Below are positions 46,598 through 58,731 of a stretch of 64,000 bases of DNA, piece by piece. Source of the stretch: Auxenochlorella pyrenoidosa (taxonomy: Eukaryota; Chlorophyta; Trebouxiophyceae; Chlorellales; Chlorellaceae); assembly GCA_001430745.1 (NCBI GenBank), contig KQ482003.1:1034329-1098328 (forward strand), given 5' to 3'. The position numbers and the translations under genes were made by a program. Each line of letters begins with the position of its first letter. Positions within the stretch are counted from its first letter, which is position 1. The notes under the pieces are model-generated. The model saw only the letters and a list, made by a program, of their open reading frames with translations, ran no database searches and had not been told where the DNA came from.

Positions 46598-49421
46598 ATG
46601 GCGCCCAAGGGGCCTGCACCCGGCAAAGCGCCGTGGGGGCCTGGCAAGCGGCTGGCCAAGGTGTGCGGGGGTCCGGAGGGTTGGCGGTGCAAGTACTGCC
46701 TGCATCTGCATCGGTGTGGGCTCCTGCAGACATCACACAATACTGACGGTACGCAGCTGCTCGCCTACCTGGCAGCTGAGGCTTTCGCAGTTTATGCTAC
46801 AACCCGGGCAGACTCCTTCTCTAGCTGCCGGTTTGCACTATACAGGACCGACTGCTGATGCTCTGTGCAACGCTGATGTTGGTGCTGATGTGGAGCCGGT
46901 ATCGCCAGGGCCTCGGCCTGGCAGCCACTAGCACGAGCACCCAGGCTCTGCGAGGCGCTGCCAGCAGCGTGAGCAGCAGCAATGGCAGCAGCAGAAGCGC
47001 TAGCAGCCCTGCCAGCGGATCAAGTTCGCTGCTTGGGGCGGTGGATGCGGCAAACACCCTTCAGTTTGATGTCTGCAACGGCTTCACAAACCAACGGATT
47101 GCGCTCATGTCTGGTGAGGCAGGCAGGGCGGCGCGCATGCAGTGCGCCTGGGGGGCAGTGGTCCACACACCTTCCACCTGCTTTTGCATGCTAGTGCAAT
47201 GCAAAAATTGAGATGCAACCAGCATGTACGCACTGGTCTGGCCAGTATGTTTTCCTGGCTCTGCTGCCCGATCGCTGCTGTGCCCGGCCCTTTGCAGGGC
47301 TGGTGCTAGCCGCAGAGACAAATCGCAGCGTGGTGCTCCCAGACTGGCTGCTGCGGGGGTACATGCCAGATGCGGTGAAGTATGTGACAGCAGACGACGG
47401 CGGCGCCGTGTCCTTTGGGTGGGTCTCCAGGGGTGCAGCTGCGGGTTGCTTGGGCGCATGTGCCCACTGAGGAAGATGCTGGGCGCATGTCTCGTCGATC
47501 GTGTGCACAATTGTTGCGCCTCAGCCCCAGCCCTCCCATGCCCAGCTCACACCCACCTTTCCAGCACCGGTGCAGTGCACTGCGGGTACGTGTGTGTCTC
47601 ACTCCCCTGCCTGCCCCACCGCACCCGCCCATGCAGCGAGTGGTTTGAAGTGGATGCCTTTGCAGCGGCCATGGCGGCGCACGGCCTGCGCATTGTGGCG
47701 GGCAAGGCGGCCGAGCCCTGGAATGTCTCCATCAACGCATACGACAGCCAGTCCAAGGTCAACGCCATCGTCTCCTTCCTGCGCAAGAAGCGCGCGCGGC
47801 AGCACATCAAGTGCGTGCTGGTGTGGGGCACCAAGGCTGCAGCCGTGATTTTTACTGGGCCTGCCAACCGCGGGACCTGGCGCCCGCCTGTGTACTCGGC
47901 ACCGCAGCGGCAACACTTCTCCACCTGCTGCCTGCCCCGGGGCTCTGCAGGATCAACTGCCCAGCGTTCCGGCTGCCTGGCGCGCTGATGGCGCGTCACG
48001 AGGCGATGCTGCGCGCGGCAGCCGAGGCGCTGCGCCCCTCGCCCCGCTTTGCCGCCCTGATAGCGGCGCGGCGGCAGGCTGTGGCGGACGCTGCCGGGGC
48101 GGCGGGCTACAACCTGCTGCACCTGCGGGTGGAGAAGGACTGGCTGGCGCTCTGCGAGTGGTGGCAGAACCCGGCCGAGGGGCGGGACAACTGCATGAAC
48201 AACACCGCCACCGTGGGGCGCCAGCTGCGCAGGCACGGCTTCCCGCAGGAGGTGGGTGCTGGGCGGGTCGGGTGGGGGCCCCAGGCTTTGCGCCGGCCAG
48301 GGCAGGTTGCGTGCTGGGCAGCTGGGCAGGGATTGCCAGCGCCCATCTGCACTGCCACAGGCACTCTGGTTGCTGCGCCGCACATAACCTCTCGCGCCGC
48401 TCCCTCCCTCCTCCCGTTGCAAATCCTGTGCAGGTCCCCTTGCTGGTAGTCACGTCCTTTCCTGATGCCATCCCGGAAGCCCTCGCAGCCACGCTGAAGA
48501 ACATCCAGGAACACAAGTACCGGGCTGTGCTCGGCAGCGACATGCCGGGCGGGGAGGAGCTTTCTCGGGAGGAGAGCGCGCTGGTGGGTAGCACCCTTGC
48601 GCTTTTGGCTGGGCTGTGGCTGTTGGCACACACTGCAGGAGGGCACGTGTTTCTCTGCAAGGCTGGCGTGCAAGAGGAGTGCACATTGGCGGTTGGTCAC
48701 AGTTGGTGCATTTCTTACTGCCGGCATGTGCCTGCATTGGACAACAAGTCTGGGGCTTTGGGGACAAAAGATTGTCTGGCAGGAAGTCTTTCCCGTGCTC
48801 CCTGCACACCCCATGTTGGGTGCAGCAGCCTGTGGCGTCCTCAGCACATAAGGGCGCAAGCCAAGCAGTGCAGTGTTTCCATGCCCAGCTCTGTCCGCAC
48901 GTGTACCCTTGTCTTTGCAACTGTTGCTCAACAGTGTTGAGCTTTCCAACTGGCTTGCGGCTGTGGGTGATGCTGATGCTACATGCCCGATTGCGGGCCG
49001 TTTCACTTGCTCCTTTCCCGATCCTGCAGGTCGACTATTATTTGGGCCTGCAGGCCGACATGTTCATTGGCAACAGTGTGTCGACCTTCACGGCTTTTAT
49101 CATTCTCGAGCGGCAATGGCTGGGCAGGTACGCAGGATGGCAGCGCTGATAACAATTTGCAAGGAACGCATGCACAGAGGCCCTGCTTTTCACAGCCGGC
49201 GGCAAACGCAGGGTTTGGCGTGGTGACATGGGGCCCCCCTTTGAACGCGGAGGCCGAAGCATGTTGGTTTGCCCTGTCGGCCATGCAGGCCTGCATACCA
49301 CTACAACAACGGCAACATCCCCTTGGAGCTGTTCTTCCCATTCTACGCACATGACAGCGTGGCAGCACCGTCGCACGACAGCATGGCAGCCCCAGCCCCA
49401 GCAGCGGTGGGACAACCGTGA
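46598..49421 (+). CDS. O-fucosyltransferase-like type II membrane protein, paralog 1
   Basis: Exons: 46598-46660, 46846-47113, 47298-47418, 47637-47810, 47951-48251, 48434-48583, 49030-49127, 49289-49421 (435 aa). The first exon encodes a basic cytosolic tail (MAPKGPAPGKAPWGPGKRLA) and joins in frame to a hydrophobic anchor (LLMLCATLMLVLMW). A Ser/Gly-rich stem follows, then the catalytic domain. Marks are FDVCNGFTNQRIALMSG, LVLAAETNRSVVLP, NCPAFRLPGALMARHE, YNLLHLRVEKDW and FIGNSVSTFTAFIILER, like the GDP-fucose protein O-fucosyltransferase superfamily (nucleotide-binding start, HLR, and a late S-T-F segment). Donor and acceptor sugars are not determined. Its close relative is at 55872-58731, sharing intron positions. 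The topology suggests the Golgi lumen. Confidence 0.78.
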
Positions 49422-49458
49422 CCAGCCCGTTGCCCCTTCTCGAGGACAAATAATGTCA

Positions 49459-49463
49459 TGTAA
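49459..49463 (+). terminator. Candidate polyadenylation signal TGTAA of OFUT-like paralog 1
   Basis: TGTAA on the plus strand, 38 nt past the stop codon. Confidence 0.5.
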
Positions 49464-49583
49464 TGCTGGCAACATTGGCCCGTGCCACAACCCCTGGAGG
49501 TGGGCGTACAGCTTCACCATAGGTGGTGGAGATTCCACGCTCAGGAAGAGCGTCAGCACTGTATGGGAACTCCGTGGCTGTTA

Positions 49584-49588
49584 TTACA
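49584..49588 (-). terminator. Candidate polyadenylation signal TGTAA of the SGNH gene
   Basis: TGTAA on the minus strand, 223 nt past the stop codon. Confidence 0.4.
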
Positions 49589-49810
49589 GCAAGCAGTGCG
49601 CGATGAATGAATTAGGGGAAAAAGAAGATGTTGGGATCAAGTTTCAGCGAGAAGTATATGACAGGAGAGAGTCCAAGGTCGGCAAGGGGGGATGTGCACG
49701 TCAGGTTTGGTGCCATGGGCTGGTGATTGGTACAAGTGCGGTGCAGGGGGTGATGTACAAGGCCTGTGGTGCGGGGGTCGATGCAAGGCACGAGGCTGGT
49801 GCCTGTCGTG

Positions 49811-52800
49811 TCAGTTCAGGTGAGTCACCATCAGGGCAGTGAGCGAAATCTTCTGCGTCGCCTGCCCCCGCCGGGCCTCAACGTCGCGTATGGCCACGCG
49901 CAGCCGGCACCTGGCGTGCTGGCTCACCCGCTGCTCAAAGGTGGAGAAGATGGAGGCCCTCCGGCTCCACTGGGTGTCCAGCTCACCCGGGTCGCAGGCG
50001 CAGCCAGAGGCGCACGTCACGTCGGCCACCCCCATGCCCTCGTAGCTCCTCAGGTGGGTCAGCAGCACAACCGCCTGCGCCTCTGGGTCGCCCCCCTGGG
50101 AGCGGGAATCAAACTCCAGATCCACCCAGCTACCTGCAGGGAGAGTGGGGCAGAGGGTACACGGCTGGGCGAGGAGGGTTGGAGGGCTCCAGCATTGCAA
50201 GCAGATGGGCGCTGAGCAGCTGCACGTGGCCCCGCAGAGCCTCCATGCATATTTGCCAAGCAGAGCAGAGCAGTGGTGCACACCAGCCCCAGGCCCAGCT
50301 GCGGCCCGCGCTCACCAGGCTGCAGCCCTGTCCAGGCCCACTTCTGCTCCGCAAAGGTGGGGGCCTCTGGCTTGTGCGCCACAAACTGAAACCCCTCTGC
50401 TGCCTTCACAACGGGTTTGAAGTCCTCCTGCGGTGGGCACGTGGCGCAGCGGGCGTGGGGTTCGCGTCAGAAGAGGGTGCAGTTGGGCCAACGCATTCAC
50501 TCGAACCCTGTGACAGTTGGCACCGGCAGTAGCAGGCATGCTTGGCGGCCATGCGGGGGAGCGCGCGTGCACCCCAGCTCAGTGAAACTTGCCAGCATGG
50601 CGCAGACGCTGGTGGCGCCCACGGGGTTGTTAGGTATCATGGCCGGGGGCAGGCCCTGCAGACGCGGGTCCTGCCGCCGCTGCAGCTGCGTCCCAGCCGC
50701 TGCCTCCTGAATGGCACGCCGGAGCGGCGCCACCAGGAGCTCCGCCAGCACCTGCTGCCCTGCATCTTCCGGGTGGCCGCTGCAGCGCAGAATGGGGCCG
50801 AGGCAGGGCAGGCACGAGTCATGTATGGGTACCTGCAATCAGGCAGGCCCCAAGCGGAGCAAGCCTGTGGAACATCGTGCAAGCAGGGTCTGGTCACAGG
50901 GCTGCGCATGCTGGGCAGCAAAGGTGTGCGAGCGTAGGGCATGCGGGACCCCTGAGCACAGAGTGTGCGGTGCCCGGAGCGCACATGTCTCCATAGAAGT
51001 AAGAGTAGCGCTCTTCCTCGGCGGCTCGCTCAAAAGCCTTGCCAGTTTCCGGGTTCACGCTGCCTGGCCGCACCATCTTGTCGACCTGCAGGCACGACAA
51101 GCAGGCCACGCAGTTGGCTGTGGGAGAGCCCACCCGTCTGCACAGGCTTGCATGCTGGGGCCTGGTTTGCAGCAGAGATGGCTGCCAGCAAGACCAGGTT
51201 GAAGCAACGCTGCGGCCACGGCCCACGCCACGCCCCCACCTTGAAGCCGTCAATGCCGGCCAGCATGAGGCGCCACACCGCCGCCCGCACCGACACGGAC
51301 GGCAGGTCATAGTAGTGCGCCAGCGCCGTGTGCTGCCCCTCAGGCTCCCGATAGAACAGCCCGCCCTTCAGGCCGTCACCGCCGGCCATCCACCAGGCGT
51401 AGTGGTGCAGCAGCACCACGGCGGGCCGCCCGGGCAGCGCCAGCAGCCGGCGGATGAGCTGCTCGTACGCCTTGCGCTGCGGCGAGTTCAAGGGTACGTC
51501 CACCTTGTCGTTGATGGCAAACTCCAGCGTCACTGCGGGCATGTGTGCAGCGGGGAGGCAGGGCCGCTCCCAATCAGGGCGGTGGTGCAGCAGCGGGGCG
51601 CCTGCTGTGCGCATACATGCAGACAGCGGCACGGCAGTGTGCTGAGCATGCCGCGCGCAGCTGTGCTCAGTGCCTCAATCCCGGCTTGCCTAGGTCAATG
51701 TCCTGCAGGCAAGGGGATTGGGAGGAAAAGCTTGGAAACGCTTCAAAGCATGATATGTGGCAATGGTGAACAGTACAGCAGGTTTGGTGCCAGGCACGCA
51801 GAGCACATCACAAGGTGGTAAGGGGCATACCACCCGGCCGGGAGGCTCACCGGCGGCACCAGCCGCTCGATACAGGGAGCAAAGAAACTGCTGGAAGAGC
51901 CGGGCATGCCGCCGTTGTGGAACACATGGTCGCTGCACGGCACAGCAAGAAACAGTGGCATCGCCCGTCACACATGTCGTGCAGAGCACACAGATTGGCG
52001 GTGGCTGCTGCCAGGCGGTCGACAGAGTGCACGCCATCCAAGCTGCAGCGCAGCAGGAAACCTGGGGCCCAGCGCCCGCAGCCTGCTTGCCTGTGGGGGA
52101 AGCTCGCGTTGATGAAGCGGAAGAGCAGCGCCGCGTAGCTCTTGCCCTGGCGGTGCAGGACGCCGGCCACCGTGACGCTCCCGCCCAGCGTGGTCACCTT
52201 GATGGGCCGGCCAGCGAGCAGCTTGGATGCCACTCTGCGCAGCCGCTCCCCGCTGCCGAAGTACGTGATGCCCCGCTGCTGCTCCTCTGCGGTGGTCAGG
52301 GCCCGCCAGGGCAGCGGCACCGGGACCTGCACACAGCATGGCGGGCACTAAAGGGCTGCCTGAATGTGCCACTGGAGGCAGTTACAGCAGGGGTGAAGGG
52401 CAGGGGTCAGCTACTGGGTACTCGGGTGCTAGGCAGCTGGGCCGGTGCTCGCCTACCTGACTGCGTGGCGACGCCGCAAGCATGCCAGACGAACGGCCCG
52501 CCAGCAGCATTGAAGATGCTGCACATGCAAGTAAGGCAGCATGGGTGATGAATGCACTATCACAGGTGGCATCAACATCAACAAAGGGGGGCCTGAGCGC
52601 TAGCAACTGCGGCAGCCGCCAGTGACACGGCAGCTATGAAATCTTGCACACAGCTCTTCACTCAACCACCTTGTCGGGAACCCACCATCAATCCGTGATC
52701 CCTTTCCCACACTGTAGAGGGCTGCTAGCAGGAGCACGGCGGTGCCCGCCGCGAGAAGCAGTGTTGAGCTCCTCTGACGCCGCTCTGCCCCCAGCAGAGC

Positions 52801-52842
52801 GGCGAGCTCTCCGGATCCAGAGGGCGATTCACAGGCCACCAT
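49811..52842 (-). CDS. Membrane-anchored SGNH/GDSL-like hydrolase
   Basis: Exons: 52686-52842, 52457-52518, 52091-52326, 51851-51932, 51690-51702, 51240-51532, 50985-51085, 50593-50779, 50316-50427, 49811-50133 (521 aa). A type II anchor lies near residues 27-46 (TLLLAAGTAVLLLAALYSVG). The luminal part has SGNH landmarks: TLGGSVT with the presumed nucleophile Ser123, FAIND with Asn191, and GDIGHPEDAGQ with Asp314 and His317. This last block spans an intron and only appears after correct splicing at CTGCAG|CGG (50780). Members act as esterases or acyltransferases on polysaccharides and lipids; here O-acetyl handling on a glycan is inferred from the neighbours. The C-terminal 130 residues look like a beta-sandwich. 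Exon 5 is 13 nt, and introns 3, 5 and 8 use GC donors. Confidence 0.8.
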
Positions 52843-53164
52843 GCCGCTGGAAGCAGAGGGCGCGGTGCTCAACGGCAGGCGGACAGCTCTGGTGCTAGTG
52901 GTCGAAAAGTGCAGCCATTGTCCGCGCCCAGAGGAAAAAAAATTTGCTCGGAGGGTTTGTGTACCCTGGTGCAACCGTCCTCGGCGTACTGTAGAGAGGG
53001 GTTCCATCCCAGCCAGCCCAGTCGCCAGCATGGCACTCATGCCCGGGCATGCCAGTTGTGCCAGCAGGCCTGAGCCCCTGCTGGCTTGGCGCAAGCACTC
53101 AGCAGCTGGCGTTGAGTTTACAATTCGTGGAGCGACATGCGTGCCATCACGGGGCCCTGCATGC
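52843..53164. other. Intergenic region between the SGNH and GT8-like genes
   Basis: 322 bp on the same-strand boundary, with the GT8-like poly(A) candidate at 53118-53122. The SGNH frame stays open upstream of its ATG, so a longer N-terminus is possible. Confidence 0.4.
53118..53122 (-). terminator. Candidate polyadenylation signal TGTAA of the GT8-like gene
   Basis: TGTAA on the minus strand, 43 nt past the stop codon. Confidence 0.5.
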
Positions 53165-55501
53165 CTATGGGTGCCACACACCCGCCCGCATGTTGCCGCA
53201 CAGCCGCACAACGGACTGCACCTGCGCCCACTCGGGCACGAACCTTGCATACTCGGCAAAGTACATGCACACTCCGCCGCCAATGCCCTGCAGGCCAAGC
53301 AGGATACCGCCACGCAGCGCATGGGCTGGTCAGTGCGGGAGGATGAGCATCAAGAATGTCGGTCGTGTCTGTAGACAAACATCGTCTTCACCACATTGCA
53401 GAAGCCACACCTCACGGTATGGCACCAACAGGTCACCCACCACCTGCACCAGCATGCACAACCATGACTGTCCAAGCAGCAGCAGGCATCCACCGTGTCC
53501 CCTCCGTGGCTCACCAGCTCGCACATGTCCTTGAACTGGCACTTGTTGGTGCGGAGGTACTCGAGGTAGTGGTTGGGCTTGGGCCTGCCAGACGGGGGGG
53601 GCTTGTGTGTGTGAGACAAGGGGCGAGGCAGGGCGCGTTACCTGCCCCGCAGAGCAAACGCGCACTGCGGCTTGATGGAGCGCTGGCCGCGCCGGCCCAG
53701 CCGCTGAACTCCCCACTTGCACGGCAGCCAGTACAGGCACCAGCGCCCCCTCTCACCCGTGTAAGTGCACGATGCGTGCCTCTGGCCGGAAGCTGTGGTA
53801 CACCATGGCGTTGAAGTTCTGCGGGCAGGGACGGAGGGCCTCAAATGTCGCTGGAGAGATGGTGTTGAGGACGAGATGTGTTGGAGAGAGGGCTGACAGG
53901 GAGTGCAGGACAATGGGCAGCCTGCGCACGTGGCGTGGGCACCAAGCAGGCCTGCTCGGGCAGCCCACCTTGCTGATGGGCTTCCCCCGGACCTCCTTTT
54001 CATAGTACTGGTTGAAGGCGCCCTGGTCCACGGGGCCGTAGCCTGCGGGGCAGCAGGGCGGGCCGTGCAGCAGGTGGGTCAGCTTACGGCGAGGCAAAAG
54101 TTGAAGCGTTGCAAGGGAGTCACACGCTCTCCCTGTGTGAAGCATGACAGGCAGGGTAGCGGGCGTACTGGAAGGCCCGGTGGGGCAGCCTTCCAGTACG
54201 TGCAGTCCCAGCGCCAGCGGGGCGTGCTCACCCGGGAAGTACATGCCGTTCTTGTTGGAGAGCAGCCAGGAGGTGAAGGCCTTGTTGGTCTTCACCATGT
54301 AGGGCATGTTCCACAGCATCACGCCATCGTTGTAGGGGAACAGGTCAAACCGCTCGTACCTGAGAAGAACATGGCGCGAGGGCAGCGCACAGTCAAGTGG
54401 CGGGTGGAGGCGGGTGAAGAGTTGAGCAGATAGGTGGCCACAGTAAGGCTGCAGCAGCCCCAGCTGGCATAGCTACCCTGGAGCCATGAGAGAACATGAT
54501 CAGCAGATCCGTGGCACGCCTGCCACCAGCCGTGCCGCCAGCGCTCACCCCATACCGAGCGCCTGGGGAAGCGGCACGCCCCAGTCTATGAGCTTCATCT
54601 GCCTCCTAAAGAATACGTCACAGTCTGCAGGGCATGAATGGACATTGAGGCTGCATCAGACTGGACAGCAGGAGCACGGCTGGGCTGCTCCAGCACCATT
54701 AGTTCCTGCTGCACCTCCAAAAGTAGAGCACGCGTGAGCATTAGGACTCCTTGACCCACCAGTGAAGAGCACATAGTTGTACTGGTCAAATTCACGCAGA
54801 ATGGGAATGTCAATTCGCTGAAATGCGCCCAGGATGGAGCCATCAGATTTGTACAGGTGCGACACGATCTGCGCCAGCAGGGAAGCCACCCAAAGGAGAC
54901 GAGTGAGCTGACAGGAGGCAGAGTTACCGTGGAGACAAGCTGTCGAAGCGCACACATGTGTGCAGAGCCAAGTCCCAAGTGGCCTGGCTCAATAAGAGTT
55001 TTGGGCGGTACACAGCCTGTTTGCGCAAGCATCCCTCACCCTGGTGTACAGGTCACGGTGCCGCCGTCCCTCTTTGATTAGCGCATCCTTCCAGGCAGGA
55101 TCGTGCTGCACGGACGGGAGGGGAGGGAAAGAGGCCGGGGCTCTGCTGCGGATGCCAGCATGCGGCAGCGCTGCCAGGGCTTAGTGCACAAGGCTGTGTG
55201 CGTTGCAAGCACACATCGCAGCCTGCACTTGCATGCCACCAACTCGCACACTGCTGGCGCCTCCAGGCTGGAACGCCCGCAGGCATCCCCAGCCTGACCT
55301 GCTGTCAAGCACGGAGCTCACCCGGATGATGCGCACGCCCTTGCCCACCAGCCATCGGTACATCTCCGAGGACTGGCTGCCGCTGAACATGCAGTGGGGC
55401 TTCATGCGCGCCGCCTCGATGGCCGATGTGACAGCGCCCTTCACCATCTGGTCGTACTCGGTGCCGGAGGACCAGTCATTGTAGGTGAACACCCAGGGCA
55501 T
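53165..55501 (-). CDS. GT8-like glycosyltransferase
   Basis: Exons: 55322-55501, 55040-55105, 54760-54868, 54549-54624, 54232-54359, 53969-54042, 53757-53818, 53515-53584, 53165-53287 (295 aa). The core has the GT-A fold marks of family 8: YNYVLFTDCDVFFRR with the metal-binding DxD at 119-121, NDGVMLWNM, GPVDQGAFNQYY, and a late HxxGxxKP-like segment (IVHLHGPKPNHY). Such enzymes transfer glucose, galactose, xylose or glucuronic acid from nucleotide sugars; the substrate here is unknown. The model starts MPWVFTYNDW without a signal-anchor. An acceptor-like CAG sits right before the ATG, so a 5' exon with the anchor may be missing. The mRNA lies head to tail behind the second OFUT-like gene. 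Confidence 0.78.
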
Positions 55502-55871
55502 GCTGCATGGGCGCGCAAGTCAGAGGGCAGGAGACAGAGGCAAGATTTAATGAGCAGCCATGCCTAGAGAGTAGTGACAGGCTGGGGGCAGCGGATGGAA
55601 GCTTAAGCTTAAGCACTGCAAGGACAGCACCGCAGGTTCACATTGACAGTAAGCTGGCAAAAAGGCCTGCACACTTGCAATGGTGCAGACAGGAGACAAG
55701 CAGCACATGGCGTTCGTAAGATCAGGCGCGGATGGCAGGGCCAGGTGTCGAAACAATTCAGAAGGCAGCGAGCAAAGCAGCAGCGGGCATCTGGGAGTGG
55801 GTACCAGATCGGGCAGACCCGGCCGCTTCCCCATTGTTGCTGAAAGCAAGGTCAGGTTTGAGGCTTCAAGC
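55502..55871. other. Intergenic region between the GT8-like and second OFUT-like genes
   Basis: 370 bp with no clear gene. It may hide a first exon of the GT8-like gene. Confidence 0.4.
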
Positions 55872-58731
55872 TCACGGGAACAGCGGCAGGAAGGCCTCCA
55901 GCGGGATGTTGCCGCCGTTGTAGTAGGTGGCAAAGCGGTCAGCGCGCCAGCGCTCCATGATGAGCAGCGCAGAGGAGGTTGACACGCTGTTGCCGATGAA
56001 CTGCCCGCTGCGCAGCGCGACGTAATGGTCCACCTGCCCGTGCAAACGGAGGGAGAGCAGTGCTGGAGCGATCGCCACAGGGGAGCATGGGACCCATCAG
56101 TGCCAGTGCGCCTTGACGGCAGCAGCTGCGGCAGCACAGCCAACTGCCGGTCCCCACGCCACACTCCCTTGCCAGTGCATGGCCCCCTCAGCTGCGCATG
56201 AAAACATGCAGGCTGCCATGGTGATGCGCCGACCCCGCACACCACCACCCCACTCGTGGCACCCATCCTCACCAGCGCGGCCTCCTCCTGGCTCAGCGAC
56301 GACAGCTCTGGCACCTCCTTTGCGATGTCCTCCTTCAGGATGGCCTTGAACCTGCAGCGCTGGGCGGATGCAGCGCAGTGAGCTGCCCTGCAGGCTGGAA
56401 CCCTGCCGCATGCGACAGGCATGCGGCGCCAGCGCTTCGGAAGCTGCCTACAACTCCGCAGCAGCAGCAGTGCCTAGAAGCGAGATGGCCTGTGCGCTCA
56501 CCCATGCTCCGACAGGCTTCCTAAAGCTCCCTGCACCACTGTGTCGTTTAGGTGGCTTCCCAGGGCCGCCACCAGAAGTGGCACCTGCACCAGCCGAGCA
56601 GCCAGGCAGGCCGCCTGAGATAAGCTGCTGCGCAGGTTGCATTCAGGCGGTGCGGCCCCATGGCTGACACCAGTCGACGTCAGGCTAGGGCAGGGGAGAC
56701 CACGCCTGAGCTTGCCTCTGCCAAGGTTGGGACGAGCTAGCAACTTGATCTGTCACCCGCTAGGCCAGCCACCCCCTGTGCCCCCTGTTGCTCACGTCGC
56801 GACTGACTCGGTGCAGCTCCAGCGCATCGCCCGGAGTATCAGTGTTGTTGCTGCAGTTGTCAGAGGCCAAACCTGCGCGCCGGAGCAGGGCACCGGGGTG
56901 CACGCAGGTTTCGAGGCTGCGGGTGATGACGCAGCTCTGCTGGCGTGGCTGCCCAGGCCATGTGGCTGCTCCCTGTGCCAAATGGCCGGATCAGCAGGGT
57001 GCCCCAGCGAGCTGGTGCGTTGCCTGCCTACAGATGCAAGCAGGCCCCTGCAGCGCACCATTGGTGCGGCGGTTCCACCGCTCGCAGTGCTCTGGCCAGC
57101 TCTCCCCAGTGTTCAGGTAGAGCACATTGAAGGAGCCGGGCTGGCCACCCTGCGCCAGCAGGCTTCCCTCTATTCTGCAGGGCGCACGGCAACTTGCCAC
57201 GGCATCAGCGCAGTGGCTCCAAGGTGCAGGCCGCAGGCCAGCACCGTCGCACTGTGCTGTGCCGGTAAGGCAGCTGAGCCTGCCAGCAACGAACTTGCTC
57301 CTGCTTGCTTGCTCTGAGCTCTCGGGCCAGCCCCCCTCATGCAGCTGGCAACGTACCGCTGCACGATGCCTGACAGGCGCTGCACAGGCTTGAGCGCGTC
57401 AAGGGCGGCAAAGACCAGCTGCTCGTGCTTGACCATCAGGTCGGGTGGCACCCGGAAGGTGGGGCAGTCAAGCCTGCAGCGGAAGGTGGGCAGCCCACGG
57501 GGCAGCTGTCTGCCAGCGCAGGAGTGCACGGCGATCGCTGGCGGGCGCATCGCTCAGCGCCTCCAGATCGGAAATCCCGAGCAGTCCCTGCCGTGCCGCC
57601 TCAGCCTGTCCACCTGAGGTGCTGCACTCCTCCGTAGTCGGTGCGCAGCCGGCGCATGTAGTCGTACTCGCGGCCCAGCTGCAGGGCTGCGGCGCGGCGC
57701 GGCGCGGCGGCGGCGACGCGCACCCCGCGGCGCTGCACCGCCTGCACAAAGGCCTCGCGCTCAAACACATCCCTGCATGATGCGGGTGCCGCGCGCAAGG
57801 GCTCAGCTTGATACGAGGCATGCTCGGCTCATCTGCTGCCGCGCTGCTGCCTGCCAGCTCCAACGCATCCCGAATGCCCGGCCCTCGGCAGCTGGGCAGG
57901 GATGCATCCATGAGCGCACCCAAAGTCCACCAGGTTCCTGCCGGTGCCTGGTCGGCTGCCATCGCGCAGCAGTCGAGGCAGCACGAGGCTCCGGTTGAGC
58001 TCTGCTGCGAGCACCATGCCTGCAGCGTTTCAAACGGGGCGTGGTGCTTACCCCACAGGTGGAGAGTGCATTCCAGGCATGGCGACAGCAGGATTGCTGC
58101 TAAGCAGTTGGTTATCACCAATAGACACCAGTGAGCACTGCGCCGGCAGCTGTGGATGTACTGTCTGTCCAGTCTGGGACACAGAGCTGCCCCGCTCACC
58201 CGACAGCAGCGCAACCCGTTGATGGGCGAAGCCGTTGCAAACCTCAAAGGACAGCAACCGCTCTGCCGTGCTGCCAGCGTCTTGCTGCTGCTGCGGCTGG
58301 GCCTGGCCAGGCTGCACAGCTGGTAGCAGGGCTGCCTCGTCATCTTCCCCCACATCCTCATCTCCTCCATCATCCACTGCTGTAGCTGATGCTGCTTGTG
58401 CTGGACTGCTTGCTAGTTGCCCTGCTGCTGCAAACAGGCTGCCATCGCCGCTACTCGTAGCGCCTAAATCACCACCAACCACCCCAGGTGCCTGCAGCTG
58501 TCGTTGTCGCAGGCGTCGTCGCCGCCGCCACTCTAGTGGTGTCTGTGTGGGACCGACATGCACGCCAATCACCACCACTGCCAGCAGCAGCAGGGCAAGC
58601 ACAATGAAGGCTCGCGTTCGACCACTGCTGCTGCCAGGGGCGGAGCTGCGCCGGCGCCGCTGCGGTGGGCCCAGCTCCTCCGCGGCCGGCCTGAACCGCT
58701 TATCCAGCTGCACGAAAATGTGGGCATGCAT
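55872..58731 (-). CDS. O-fucosyltransferase-like type II membrane protein, paralog 2
   Basis: Exons: 58200-58731, 57920-58019, 57614-57772, 57357-57473, 57059-57174, 56796-56872, 56502-56584, 56273-56351, 55872-56033 (474 aa). A cytosolic Arg-rich tail (PPQRRRRSSAP) is followed by a strong anchor at about 41-59 (AFIVLALLLLAVVVIGVHV), then an acidic and Gln-rich stem. The catalytic part matches paralog 1: SFEVCNGFAHQRVALLSG, MVLAAELNRSLVLP, DCPTFRVPPDLMVKHE, LYLNTGESWPEHCERW, DHYVALRSGQFIGNSVSTSS and YYNGGNIPLEAFLPLFP. Three intron positions and phases agree with the paralog, but this gene carries extra introns in the middle. The role and sugar are inferred only at superfamily level; a Golgi location follows from topology. 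Confidence 0.78.

Larger units (their letters stand above)
49422..49810. other. Convergent intergenic region
   Basis: 389 bp between two converging stop codons, with a TGTAA on each strand (49459-49463 +, 49584-49588 -). No gene seen. Confidence 0.5.

Noticed and set aside
46598..46858. A separate small 86-codon gene starting at 46598
   Set aside because: Its first 21 codons splice in phase 0 to 46846 and supply the missing cytosolic tail of the OFUT-like protein, a better explanation.
50637..50838. Frameshift or pseudogene in the SGNH gene
   Set aside because: The apparent frame break disappears when the acceptor at 50780-50781 is used instead of the one at 50839-50840; the joined block then matches the SGNH Asp-His motif.
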